Origin: Pachyseris speciosa
Lineage: Eukaryota; Cnidaria; Anthozoa; Scleractinia; Pachyseridae
Direction: 5' to 3'
DNA: 64,000 nucleotides
Assembly (NCBI GenBank): GCA_016490735.1
Contig: JAEMWC010000262.1
Location: 537,001 to 601,000, forward strand
The translations under genes were made by a program, and so were the position numbers. A model generated the notes under the pieces. That model was not told the DNA's origin, made no database searches, and saw nothing but the letters and a program-made list of their open reading frames with translations. Below are positions 23,289 through 35,000 of the stretch, in pieces (the stretch's first letter is position 1; each line of letters starts with the position of its first letter).

Positions 23289-23664
23289 TTAACCGCGGTC
23301 AAACGTAAAAAAATAAGAAAAGTCCTTTAAAGATAACGTTTTTACTTTGAGAGCTCAAAGATGATGAGTCTTTCATCAGTCTGTGAGTTTACTGAATCAT
23401 TTCATGAATTACTAAAAAAGTTTTAAGGTTTTTTAAAGCGAAGAATGTGGAGACTGTTCGGCGTGGGATGTTTTTGTTTTCTGTTTCAATGCGTGACTTC
23501 AGGAAAACCGATTCACCTTATTGTTCCTAAAACTGTTTTAGTAATTCATAAAATGATTTAGTAAACTCACAGACTGAAGAAAAACTTATCATCTTTGAGC
23601 TCTCAACGTAAAAACCTTATCCTTAAAGGACTTTTCTTACTTTTTTACGTTTGACCGCGGTTAA
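23289..23664. mobile_element. Mutator-like MITE
   Basis: A 376-bp element with long inverted arms (over 100 bp) that start TTAACCGCGGTCAAACG. It is flanked by identical 9-bp repeats GTTGGGTCC (23280-23288 and 23665-23673). Long TIRs with a 9-bp target duplication are the pattern of Mutator-like elements. No transposase is encoded. Confidence 0.8.
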
Positions 23665-23675
23665 GTTGGGTCCCC

Positions 23676-23880
23676 AGTTCATCGGTTACCACTTGTTCAC
23701 AGGGATGGAAAGGACTTTTAGGGTCAGGGTTAAGGTTAGGGCTAGGGTTAGTTAGGGTTAGGGTTGGGGTTAGGGTTTTTGGGGGTTAGGTTTTGGGGGT
23801 TAGGGTTAGGGTTAGGTTTAGGGTTGGGGCTAGCATAATTAATAAGGTCCTTTCCATCCTGTGAACGAGTGCTAACCCAG
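23676..23880. repeat. Interstitial telomeric tract inside an inverted repeat
   Basis: 23718-23832 is degenerate TTAGGG-type repeat (GGTTAGGG, GCTAGGG, GGTTTTTGGGGG variants). It is bracketed by inverted arms: GTTCACAGGGATGGAAAGGAC at 23695-23715 and the complementary GTCCTTTCCATCCTGTGAAC at 23847-23866. Confidence 0.8.
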
Positions 23881-24898
23881 CTCATCAGCTAGTTTGCAGC
23901 GTGCAACTTTGATATAGGACATCCGTGTCATGGCCAATTGACAGCTGTCAAAACAAGGTTTCCGCTGACCAGTATCACGTGGCCATATCGCGGGCTCAAG
24001 TTTAGAGCTCATATAGGTCAGCTGTTTTTTTGAAGGTGACCGCTGACCACGCACTAGGTTTCGATTAGATCGCAGGCTCAAGCCAGGTTAATTTAACCAA
24101 AACGAGGCTTAATTTTCCGCGCGCTTTCTGCGGCTCGTAATTTCACATTCAGTTGGTTTCTTCATTTTGACCAAAACAACTTCATCTTCTTCGAAGTTTG
24201 CGAAGTTTGTCTTTTAATTCGCGTAAAAGGCATAAAAATCAATAACTAATTAACAGATACTCCGGAAGGTGAATTTTCAAGTGATAAAAAGTATAGCAAA
24301 ACATTTGCCTCAGGAAACGCTTAAAACTTGGCTCGACTTGCATAATCGACGCCCGGATTGTGTGGTTGAAAAACAAAATGATTCAAGGCTTCAAGGACTT
24401 TCACTTTACCGCGGCACCTCGCAGCTCACCAAGAAAGGTCACTTAACAGTTCACCGGCATTAATGGGAGGAACGAGTAGCTCAAAGTTAGTGGAAGAAGT
24501 TCTTTCTTTGGACAAACCGTTTGCTATTTTTCCAGATGCGTGTTTTAACTCAAGTGAATTCGTATTTTCAACCTCTACAACACATGTGACTGAATTAAAT
24601 AAATTTAAGCTTAACATTAAATGGTTTAATCGTTCTTATTTTTATTCCGGAAAGCAATTTGTATTTTTCTCTCGACTGGATATAAATAACAATCATCTCT
24701 ACTCGTTTTGCAAGCAAAGAAGTAGTTGAATTGTTTGTTTGTTTTGTTGTTTTCATGCAAGCGAACGAGTGTTTTCACTCCGCTTGGCTGACTGTTTTCA
24801 GTGTTTTTCGACGTCGGTGCCTCAACAGCATTAAAAAAAGTTTTGCCCCTAACTTATTAACAAGTAATCGCAATGAGTCCTCGTAAAATTAAGCATTA

Positions 24899-25276
24899 AG
24901 CCCAGGCTAAACGATCAAACACTTCATTCAACATCGTGTTGGAAGATAATTTAAAACGGCTTTCTATGTTTGATCCAGATGAAACATTTTCATCCAACAT
25001 TTCGCTCTACGAACAAATGTTTGATCGTTTAGCCAACCCAACCAAGAAAGTGCACAGTCAGTAAAAAGCAAACCAAATGAAGAACGTGAAAATTTCAGCG
25101 ATAACACACAAAAAGTGTCCTGTGTACTCGCTTTGTCTTGTGTTTGGTCAAACATTGTTTGTTTTCCTGCTAGGAGAGGTTTCTCGCCCAAGGAAATTTG
25201 TTTACCGGCTAGTCACCCAACGTTATGTTTGTCAAACACAATGTTCAGGAAAATGTTTGATCGTTTAGCGGGGGCT
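24899..25276. mobile_element. Harbinger-type MITE, copy 1
   Basis: TIRs AGCCC..GCTAAACGATCAAACA with TTA on both sides (24896-24898, 25277-25279). The interior repeats ATGTTTGATC/CATCCAACATTTCG phrases. A degraded relative is at 61525-61840. Non-coding. Confidence 0.75.
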
Positions 25277-25559
25277 TTAGTATTACTTGTGTTTTGCGCA
25301 AAGAAGGCAATTTCAGCAACTTATGAAAACACAAATAATATCAATTCTTAATTTTTCTCGGCCCAGTGCGATTACCAATCCAACCATCGGTTTGTTTTCC
25401 TTTTTCTCTTTTCTCCGATATTTAAGCTTATGTCAAAATTGCTTAACAATTTTTGCTACGAAATTGTCACTTGTCTATTTTCCCTACCTTCTCCAAACCT
25501 ACGCATCGTCAGTGAATTTGTTTTCTTGTAATGTTTTGTTATTCTGTGGTTTGTGAATC

Positions 25560-25905
25560 GCGGTCAATTCCTGTTGACTGCTCTAAACGATCAGGTTCAT
25601 ACTCTACGGACCGTTATGTAAAAATTTAAGATTGCTTAGTAATTTTTCTAGCTTACTAGAAGCTTACTTGTCAACTTTCTTCACCCTTTCCAAGAATCTT
25701 CGATCAAACATAGGCGTCGTGTTGTTTTGGAATGTTTTAATGTTTTGAGGTTTTTGAACCGCGGTCAATTCCTGTTGACTGCTCTAAACACAAAATATTG
25801 GCGCAAGGAAAAAGCCACGCGAAGTTGCTCAATACCAGTAACTAAAATAATAACCATGGAGCTTCGCTTTTAGGCTTGGCTAAATCTATATATTATAAAC
25901 GTATT
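25560..25905 (+). repeat. Dispersed repeat, uninterrupted copy
   Basis: Homologue of 8131-8373 plus 10191-10241 without the 1.8-kb element. It reads straight through ATACCAGTAACTAAAATAAT, so it marks the empty insertion site. The CGGTCAATTCCTGTTGACTG block occurs twice (25561, 25764). Confidence 0.7.
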
Positions 25906-26142
25906 TTCCGAAGCGGAGTTGGAACTTAACCTGTTAACCAAACTTGCATTGTTGGTGTGTTCTCGATAATTTTGATCATCATAATCTGACTATCTTGTGC
26001 GACGTACGTAAGCTTACGTTTTGACTGAACACCTGGGAGACGCACGAACATGTGACGCGAGACGGCTGTTTACAATTCCATTTTCCTGCTGGCTGGTTAA
26101 CATTGTCACAACTTACCAAGAAGTGAAACTAAGCTGATCTGG

Positions 26143-28329
26143 TTATTCTTCTCTCGGAATTGTTTCCTGGAAGTGTTTTACAATGGGATCGAGAATTCTC
26201 TTCGTTCGAGTGACGCGAGGTTCTGTCGCTGTGCACTGGGAGGGAGGCATGCTGAGGATCGCCAGCAATCCCGTTTTAACGAACTTTAAATGCAACTCTC
26301 TTAAATGTGAATAGGACAGTCCGCTTCCAGCAATTTTCTGTGCCATTGACTGTTTAATTGCACCATTGTCTTCCTTGGGGTCGTAAAGCCTTCCACTGAA
26401 TGTCTGGAGAATTCCATGGCGCCGACAAGCTGGCAACTGCTTGTTCGACACTAACAACTCCAGAACAATTTACAATTTTTTCCTTGTTCAGTTGAAGTGC
26501 AGAATTAAACAGAATTTTTTCAGGGCTTTTGCATCCTCCAAGGCGTCGTGGACTTCGAATTCTTCGTTGAAAAGGTGCGAGTAAAGGGCTGATTGGTTTG
26601 ATTTTCAAGATCCCGATTCAAGTTGCAGAGCTGGGTGTTTTTCTTTCAACAGATGTTTGACAAGGATTTGACTGTCACCAAAGTAAACGTTCATGTTTCT
26701 TAATTTCCTGTGAAAAGTTTCGCCGCTTTGCCGGAGAAGTATTGGCGTGTCAAATGTTGAGGAATGTAAAAGATTGTTTCTGGGCTGGAGATTAAACTCG
26801 ATCAAGAAAGGCTACGAACTCCTGCAGCGCTTCACTAAGAGATGCAGTTTCCACTGGTTGGTTTTCTTTAAATAATTTTCTAGTTCCATTATTGTTTTGT
26901 ACAGATAGTTTGTTCACTCGTGTAGCTTGTTCACTTGTGTCCAGTGAGAAGAATTTACTTTGAGAACAGGGTGCTATTTTCATCAATGGCAGACAGCTGA
27001 CAGAGTTCAGCGTTTTTTCCAGTACAGGTAGTTTCGGTGTCAAAAACAACAAAAGTGTAAGTTTTAGTTGGATCAAAAGACAGTTTTGCTGGATCAGGTT
27101 GTGCAGAATAAGGTGGTACTATTTTCTCGTACTGAAGAAACTCGTTTTCTGAGATGTTTTTTCAAGAGATGTTCAATATGAGTGTGTGCTGTTGATGTAG
27201 GCTGGTTTATACTTGTATCTAGATTTAACCCAACTGTGGTTTCATATGTTGTTCCTTCCTGAGCTTCTTTGTGAGCAGTTTGCTTAGATTTTTGACCACG
27301 TAACTGGTTCCGCCTATACTTGAAATTTTTGGTAGACTTTCTATTTCTATCACTCAACAGTTTTTTATCCATGAGGTCTCCATGGGATACACAGAAATTC
27401 CCAGGCTCAATATTAAAGGCTTCCAAAGTTCTACTTACATAGCCATAGCCAAGATTTCTTTGTGCCATGCCACATGCTGCTCAAAAGTCATTACTTTCAC
27501 TCCCCCCATAATACTGGATTTTTTTGTTGAAATGGTACTATTTAGACTTTCATTTCATTGAGAGTTGGCACAAGGTGAAAGCTTCTTGACAACAATACCA
27601 GTAGTGTATTCAGAAAAGATGTTATTAAAAGGCAGTTTTGAGGGGTTCACCATGTAAATCCTTGCTGTTTGGTAGGTCTGTGTGTTTGTAGCTTGCAGGA
27701 CTTTTTTTGTAACCACACCAAGATACATTTCATGAACTGTGGTCCCCAAATGAATGTGGCACTATACAGCTGAGGCTTAATTTTAGACTCTCTGGATTTC
27801 TGGCATTTTGAGTCAGCATAGCTGAAGCATTTTACTTTCTTACTCAATTGAACACCTTGGATCTTTGAAGCGATCTTTCAGATTGTAAAGATGGGTTGTT
27901 AGGGATCGTTTTGTGTGAATTATGTCTGACCACTTTTCAACTTTGTATGGTACTTTGCTATGAAGATCAGCAAGAGTAGTACTGTCATCAACTCCAACAT
28001 TATGTAGCAAACTGAATCCCACTGTCAGCAACACTTGTCCAAAGTTCAACTGCCACATCTCTTTCCATTGACTTTGATGAACCTGTATGATTTTTTCTGT
28101 AGTCACGCTTTTTAGCCATTTTTCCTGAGTTTTTGCTAGATTCACACACCCTACAGGATTTGCATCTGGTTGCATAAGATAGTACTTTCCCGGTGGCAAG
28201 ACCCATTGTTTCCCCATGACCTGTCAGGGAGTTGTGCCCTTTTCCTCTCTTTTGCCAACCCATGTCATAAGATACTGCTATACTGTGTACTCTAATGACA
28301 GTATTTAAATGTGTATTCTGGGTTAGCAC
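26143..28329 (-). pseudogene. Mutator-like transposase fused to DEDDh exonuclease, decayed
   Basis: On the minus strand, overlapping frames read in order. MGWQKRGKGHNSLTGHG and an ADLHSKVPY-type segment (28270-27900) belong to the Mutator-like transposase part. Then come linker pieces (GYVSRTLEAFNIEPG at about 27440). The exonuclease follows with Exo I VVFDTETT at about 27050-27020, Exo II-like FDTPILLRQ at about 26755 and Exo III HDALEDA at about 26555-26530, then a C-terminal SGLSYSHL region. All catalytic motifs are visible but lie in different frames, so the copy is broken by several indels. From memory, cnidarian proteins labelled as Mutator-like transposase-domain proteins have this fusion. 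Its first exon may be 29619-29825. Confidence 0.75.
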
Positions 28330-28742
28330 CCTGGGAGGGAGGGGAAAAATTGGATGGGGGTGTGCAGCCCGCTTCCAGAAACCCTTACCCTATTTCAGAC
28401 CAAACTCTGCGATTTTCCCTACACTATTTCAGGACCTGACCAAACATTAGATACCCCTTTTCAGACCTATTTCATGTACACAGTTGGAATAAACATAATT
28501 TGAGCCTGAATGGGCAATTGTTGATGGTCTTATCGCCTAATGATGAAGAAGTAGCTTCTTCTAAAAGACATACTCAATTCAAGACTAGCGTGCACAAAGC
28601 ATACCCATTTTCAGATTGAAATGGTCAAAATCGATACCCTATTTCAGACGAAAAAAGGCTAAAAAACTATACCCTTTGGGGCCGCACATACCTATATAGC
28701 CCATGGAAGAAAGTACACCCCCAGGGGGGGGGGGGGGGGGGT
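28325..28742 (-). repeat. Dispersed repeat with CCCTATTTCAGAC motifs, copy 1
   Basis: Contains several CTATTTCAGAC phrases and ends in a 19-bp G run. It matches 58046-58445 in the opposite orientation. No coding is seen; it lies in the presumed intron of the Mutator-exonuclease gene. Confidence 0.7.
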
Positions 28743-29198
28743 GGGTTAGCAGAAGAGAGCCAAATGTGTTTTATTTATACTAGTTACAGCTGTGTTTTCT
28801 TCTGTGTATGAAAACAAAAATATTCTATGGCGTGCCACAAGAAGGCATTGCATGACTATTTTTATACCATGCTGTAGAAATTACATTACATAGCCCTACA
28901 AAATCAAAGGCTTCCCTGCATTCTGATTGGTTGTATTTTTTATGGGATGAATCTAATTACAGTATTAAATGGGGTATGTATTTAAAAATAAAGCTGCCAC
29001 ATATTTTCTCAGACATATTATTTTATTTGTTACCTGCACTAATGATATGATAATAAAATAATATTCCAAGCTGCATCCATTGTCTTGGTTTTCACCAGCA
29101 AAAAAAGTGCAAAAATTATGACTCACCTACTTGACAATGTGAGCAAGATTTAAGGTCATTTTTCAGCACTTCCATGTTAACATGCCATGTGCCTAAGA

Positions 29199-29483
29199 CA
29201 TACCTGCCAACCCCCAGAGGGGGGGGGGGGGGGGGGAGGTGGGTACTAAAAAAATCAATACGGGGAGGCTCCACCCTGAGTTCTGACCCCTTAGCCTTTT
29301 GTATAAAAAAATCCACTTCTTCTTTCCTTTTTGACATCTCGAAAATAATAAAATTCATGAAATTTTTTTGAAAAAGGCCACGGTAGGTATTCCCCGGGAG
29401 AGTTGGTGCTCTAACCGGGAGACCGGGAGATTTGATGAAAAACTTGGAGACTCCCGGGAAAACCGGGAGAGTTGGCAGGTATG
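29199..29483. mobile_element. TIR element with 6-bp target duplication
   Basis: Ends CATACCTGCCAAC and GTTGGCAGGTATG, flanked by CTAAGA on both sides (29193-29198, 29484-29489). The interior has a 17-bp G run and repeated CCGGGAGA phrases. A 285-bp non-autonomous element; superfamily not assigned. Confidence 0.7.
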
Positions 29484-29618
29484 CTAAGAGGTGAGCGTCT
29501 CTCTCCTTGTTTTGCTATAAAAATAATATGATTGCTCATGTATTGAACGCTCCAAAAGAAACTGCGATATTTTCAATTTTGTGAAGCAACGTTTTACGCA
29601 AAAAAGAATATATATTAC

Positions 29619-29825
29619 CTGTTTTGACCTAGTCACTATTTTTGTGGGAGGCTCAAGTTCCTCTTCCTCAGTTTCACGTTTTTCCATGGATCTATTCATG
29701 CTTGCCTTTGAGAGGTTTTTCATCACGCTCAAGCGTCTTTTAGATGGAAAACGACCTTTGTAGCGGCCAGAATTGACACGGGCAGGATAATCGTTTTCCT
29801 CGTCGCTTTCACTGGAAAAGGCCAT
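29619..29825 (-). CDS. Possible first exon of the Mutator-exonuclease gene
   Basis: On the minus strand an ATG at 29825 opens 69 codons (MAFSSESDEENDYPAR... to TRSKQ), then the donor CAG|GTAATA at 29618. It is basic and Glu/Ser-rich, with GRYKGRFPSKRR suggesting a nuclear protein start. Phase is 0 at the donor. The next coding sequence on this strand is the decayed transposase-exonuclease, so this is probably its 5' exon, with an intron now filled by repeats. It could instead belong to an unrelated gene. Confidence 0.4.
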
Positions 29826-30029
29826 TGTTGCAGAGTGTAAAGCATGGCCACAGAAGAAGCCAGCCAAGCAAAGGTAACGAAAAAGGCCAGGAGTGCAAGT
29901 GTTGTTGTGCGGCATTTCGTAGTCCAGTCCCGCGTCCAGATGATCGATCGCGGCATGTACGTAAAATGTTTTCCTCAGACCAAGATATGCTGCTTGAGGT
30001 AGATTTTTTTCTTTACAGGATTTCAAAAA

Positions 30030-30735
30030 TAAAGACTTTGTAGGTCTAAACGCTTGTAGAACACGTGAATTGTTATCAATTCATGTTAAAATTAGCCTTG
30101 TGCAAAAAAATTTACTCGCCGCCATGGTTGTTTTGCTTCTCTGCGGATTTTAAATCGCGCGCGTGTAAAGTAACACGCGCGGCTAGGACCCAGACCCTCA
30201 ACGGTATTAAAACTATTGTGAGCCTCCTTAAGCTTCGTGTGCACGCTAGTTCCAGCTCATTGCGGAGGATATGAATAAGGTCTATTTTCGTACCCTGTCA
30301 AAAATACCTTGCCGTATCAAATGTAATCTGCCATCTTGAATTATTCAGTTAAAAATGTTTCTCACAAATTCCATTACGTTTGGGTTATTTCCGAAGCTCT
30401 TCAAATATTAAGCTGAAACACTGTTCAGCCCTTTCAGAGCTATAACTAAGAATTTCGCCATTGTGTGCATTTTCACTATTTTGTGTACTACTGCAGTAAA
30501 ACCCTCATATTAACGTCGCCAGCAACCACTCTCGCCAAAACCTCCATTATAAGAATGAGAAAGTTCGTTTAACAGAACTGCCGTATTTCAATAATATTGC
30601 GTAGGTTTTTCGTCAATGTAATTTGTGCAAAAGGGTATCCTATCCTGACGTTTCCTTGTGTAGGCCCGTGAGGTGGGTGGGATATCACTTTGTGGGAACG
30701 TTGGCAATGGAAGAGAAACTGCCTTCTGGAAAATA
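30030..30735. other. Intron 5, no recognisable gene
   Basis: No exon or element protein is seen. Confidence 0.35.
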
Positions 30736-31091
30736 GGGAGCTTAAGCAACGAGGACGGCAACGGCAACGAGAACGACACAAAACAATAGGCTTAATGAGC
30801 AAAAACAATGGCTCTGCACGTTTGTTTTACATTTTGGTACATTTCTTTGCCGTCCTCATGAAAACAACAACGTGAAATGACCAAATTTTAGGTTTTATCG
30901 ATAACGTGAGCTTATGGCGGTGAAATCTTTCTTTTTCCCAAGTTCAAAGCCGTTTTCGCTACGTTAGTTCCAGGATAGTTCGCCAGCATTTTACAAGTGA
31001 AAAAAGTTGGAAAAATCGCGAAAGAGTTACAATAACGAGAAGTTACATTTTGAAATTAAGTTTTCGTGCCGTCGTCGTCGCTTAAGCTCCC
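30736..31091. mobile_element. Tc1/mariner-type MITE
   Basis: TIRs GGGAGCTTAAGCAACGA and complement, continuing into GACGGCAACG-like repeats, with TA on both sides (30734-30735, 31092-31093). 356 bp and non-coding. It ends 147 bp before the acceptor of exon 6. Confidence 0.7.
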
Positions 31092-31238
31092 TAATGTCTC
31101 TTTCATTCGGCTCTCTTCCCGATTTTTTTTTTTTTTTTCAAATTTTGAGAAAACGGTACTGTTTTGTTTGTATGCCTGTTTTTGCTTTGTTTTGTCGATA
31201 TAGGTGTTGCTTATTTGTTGTGTTCAATTGTGTTTCAG

Positions 31239-32010
31239 GTAATCAAGGACAGCCCAAGGCCAGTGCTGTTGGCGCTCCCTCGCACAGAGTTGACATTGGC
31301 TGGGGTCAACAATTGCAGAAACAAGGCTCCAAAGGAGAGGTTGCTTTGACTCGAGCAGCTCCTAAAGCGATCAATAAACGCTTGCTGGAGAAGAGCTGTT
31401 CTTCGACGAGCGGCCACGAACCATCGGACTCACCATTGGGTCAAATGGAAATTTCATTCCAGCATTTGGAATTTCCTTTAAAAATGGGTATTTACCACGA
31501 GCGCAAGTCGAGTGTTTGGAAACAAAATCGCAAGATTTGGGGGGCCAGTCGGCGTCTGGTAATGCTATGGAAAAGGAAATACTAGTGCTGACAGTGGCGT
31601 TAAACCGAGTAGAGTTGGATTGTCACGGAGTCCAGGCCGGTCTCTGCTATTCAGTCAGCCCCCTGCTGAAGACCAGAAGCCCCATGCTGGTTCCAATGCT
31701 GGTCAGTGCGGTAATGGTTTAGAGCATGTAGGCACCTCGCGGTTGAGCGGCATATCTAAAGAAGCTCCCCACCGAAAGGAAAGGTTCTTTAGAGTGGGCT
31801 CCTCTCCAGATGGAGGCAGTCCAGCAGTGGAAAGCTCATTGCAACTTGCAGGAGCTGCTGTCGCTGTTGAAGACCAAAGCGCCAACAGGCCGGCTGGTGT
31901 CAACAGTACGAATAGAATGGAGCAACAATCTGCTTCAAGGGGCAGCATGAATACTGGGACACAGGAAACCTCTGTGGTTATAAACGATGAATCTGATGAT
32001 GACATTGGTG
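31239..32010 (+). CDS. Coding exon 6: long disordered tail with acidic SIM-like end, two frameshifts
   Basis: Seen: acceptor TCAATTGTGTTTCAG, phase matching exon 5 (G+GT), and donor at 32011. The frame is open from 31241 in one register to about 31440, in a second to about 31572 and in a third to the donor. Each change equals one missing base, near GGG (31438-31440) and an A run (31571-31574). Length is 772 nt; adding two bases gives 774, which fits the phases. Composition is Ser, Gly, Gln and Lys rich. The end reads TSVVINDESDDDIG, a hydrophobic patch followed by acids, like a SUMO-interacting motif. No enzyme domain is seen. Either the gene is dying or the assembly has homopolymer errors. 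Confidence 0.55.
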
Positions 32011-35000
32011 GTATGAAAAGATTTTTCGGTTTTCATTGTACAATCATATGACTCCCTCACAATCACATGATTGTGCATTCAGTCATGAACGATCGTTCTA
32101 CCAGAGTATTCGCAGTACAAAGGACACCTAATGTAGTACACTGTACTAGTGATTCAAGGGAATAACAGCCCTGTCAAAATGTGCCGGCAGCCGGTAAATT
32201 TGCCCCCAAAAGTCAATTATTTGCCCCTTACTTTATACTTGGACTTTACTGTGAGTTCACCACAGGGCGCCAACACAATCAGTTTGTGTAAAATGTAGCA
32301 AATGTATGAAGTTAAGAAAAATTGCTGGTTGCAGTCGAGTGCGCACTTTTAAAACGTCAAAAATGTAGTTATTTTCTTGAAAACATAGGAATAACGTCTT
32401 CTGTCCATGTGCGTGAAAGAAAATCAAACAAAGCGTGATCAACATCCGGGACACACGCTCTGTTTTATTTTCAGATGTGCATTTACAAAAACACAATACC
32501 CGCTCAGATCCAGAGGCGAATATATGGCAGCTATACTGTAATTGACACATTCCTACATCTGACGTTTTGGATATGCCATTTGTCGAGCGGTTTTCAATTG
32601 TTTTCCCAAAGCAATTCGTATTCCCTTTGGTCTTGTTTACCACCCATCGCAACTGATTAAAAAGAAAAGAGAAAAAGTGGTTCTGTCCTCTCACGCGAGT
32701 TCTCGCGCGCCAACGCTTGTCGCGAGAAAACGCGCGAGTTTCGAGTTCTGATTAAGTCATTGTGTTGGTTGGCTGTGATTGGTTGGTTCTGGTTGGGTTA
32801 CGTACACTTACTAACGTTGAAACGTTGAAAACCGCTATGATGGCAGTAATGAATTAGAGGCGCGACATCAGCTGATTTTGTATGCAGTTATAAAGGGTGT
32901 ATACTCCTCAATTTGTTAAGAAAAATTTATAAAAATATAACATAATAATATAATTGTTATTGCAATGGGAACGCTGAAGAAAATACGGAGCTTAGCTTTC
33001 AGTAGAGAGGGATTTTTGTGGCTGACTGCTCCAAAAAACTGGGAATGTGTTTTAGCTTTTCAAGATCCTTGAACAATGTGCTCTGAACTTTTTCCTGTCA
33101 TAGATATGTAGAATTATCTTAGTTATGAACAAGATACAAGGTGGTTTTCAAGTTGTATTGCTATTATTTAGGATACAGTATTTTTATTTAACCTAGCTCT
33201 GTTTAACAGCTCGGTTAGCTTGATAGGCACCTTGAGGACTGGGAACGTGGCGCTCTTATTGCTTTAGTTTTTAGACATTTTTTTGAAATTTGGCAGAAAC
33301 TTAAGCAACTTTTGCTGGTAAAATGTACGTCTTAAAAAGTGCGAGACGTTAAAACAAGCAGTTTAAAAATATGTACGTATGTAATAAAAATTACCTTTTT
33401 CAGCATAAGAGCTGTTTGTGTCTCCAGCAAAACCAACACCAGTGCGAGCTTAAAGTCATAAGCGAGGAGTGAGAGGACTTCCTTTGACCTGGAAAAACGG
33501 CTTCCGCAAGTGTCCCAAATTTGTCTTATCCGCCTCTAGTTCGAAAGATCAGAACAGTTTACCGCCGGACAGCAATCAAATATGGATAAAACAGAGTTAG
33601 AAGGTCCAATTAAAAGAGTGGCGTCAAAGTGGAATATCGAGTGATCTCTAGAAGGTTTGTCGAGTACCAGATCGAACGCGCACCGTGTTCCTTGAACAAT
33701 TTAAAGCCGCGCGTGTTTGTGTCCGTTCGCGAAACCAATCAAATTGCTATTTGGCCGAGTGTTTGTTATTGCGGTTCTGTTCGCGTGTTTTATTTCAAGG
33801 TAAAACGGAAATCGCTCGAACAACGACATGTGTATAAGGCTGGCGAAGATAATGATGAAAACGATGGTGTATTTTGTTTTGACTTCTGTGGAGCCCGTGC
33901 CCCATTTTGATGTTGACACAATTGCTGCTACATCTGCGTTTGTTAAACACGTAAAAGCTTCACCTCAGTTGGTTTGATATTTGTTGAAAACTGACATCAA
34001 ATTTCCCGTAGCAACTATCAGCCGATAGTGCCTCTACTGAAACACCCAACTGTTAAAATGGTGTTTGAATTGGATGCAAGAGAATTTTGATGACAATAAA
34101 CTAAAACAATAAGTGAAGTTGAGTATTACATATTTTCCAGTTACCTGAAGCATTCACGATAATACGGAGCCTCTCAGTCGTGCCAACAGCCGGCGCCACG
34201 AGCCCAAGTCAGGCTACGTCGCTCTTTATTTGAACTGGACAATGGATATGCTCCTTCTCCGCATTCTGTTTTTTTCCTGCTGCTTCCACGAAATGTTTGC
34301 CTTAAAATGCGCATATCATGGATCATTGAATCACAGTAGCCACCCCTGTCCATCAGTTAGATGTGACGTGCCAGCGAAAACCAGTGGTCTTAGTTTCATT
34401 TGTACTCCATGAAGCTATTTATGCCTCTTCTGTTCTTCTTCACAATGAGACTGATCTACGACGAATGGAAGGCATAGAGCTGTTTTTAATTGAGTGTCGA
34501 AAGTAATTCTGGTTTTACTTTGGTTTTTTATTGCTTCGCTCTGTGATTGGCCAAGAAAACTCGCGCCACTTTCTCAACCAATGAGAAACAAAACAATCGT
34601 GATTTGCACGCGCGTATTTTCCCGCGCTTTGCGTCGGCTACATGTAATTGCTTCGTATTCTGATTGGCTCATTGCACTGCTTACCTCTGTTGTGATTGGT
34701 CAGAGTAATTGCTGTGGTTTTGGTTTTACGACACTCAATTGAAAAGCGCTCTAATCAAAACCAATCGTGACTTGGTTTTGGTTATGCTTATCATTGAATG
34801 AGAAAGTGGCCCCAAGCAATTGCTTGGTATTCTTATTGGTTCATTGCGTTGTAGCGTCGGTCGTGCCGATTGATTAGAGCAATTCCTTTGGTTTTGGTTT
34901 TAACTATACTACCTCTGCTGATCCTACTCAATTTCGAACTAAAGTGTCTAAATCACCTCAAATTAGTTATTTATGTCATCCCATTCCAGTCTGACCATTC

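Noticed and set aside
24269..24729. Two consecutive + strand frames of 64 and 88 codons
   Set aside because: No recognised domain, no splice phase link between them, and flanking sequence is repeat-derived.
33629..33910. 93-codon frame with a longer relative at 44072
   Set aside because: Indels shift the frame between copies and no family is recognisable.
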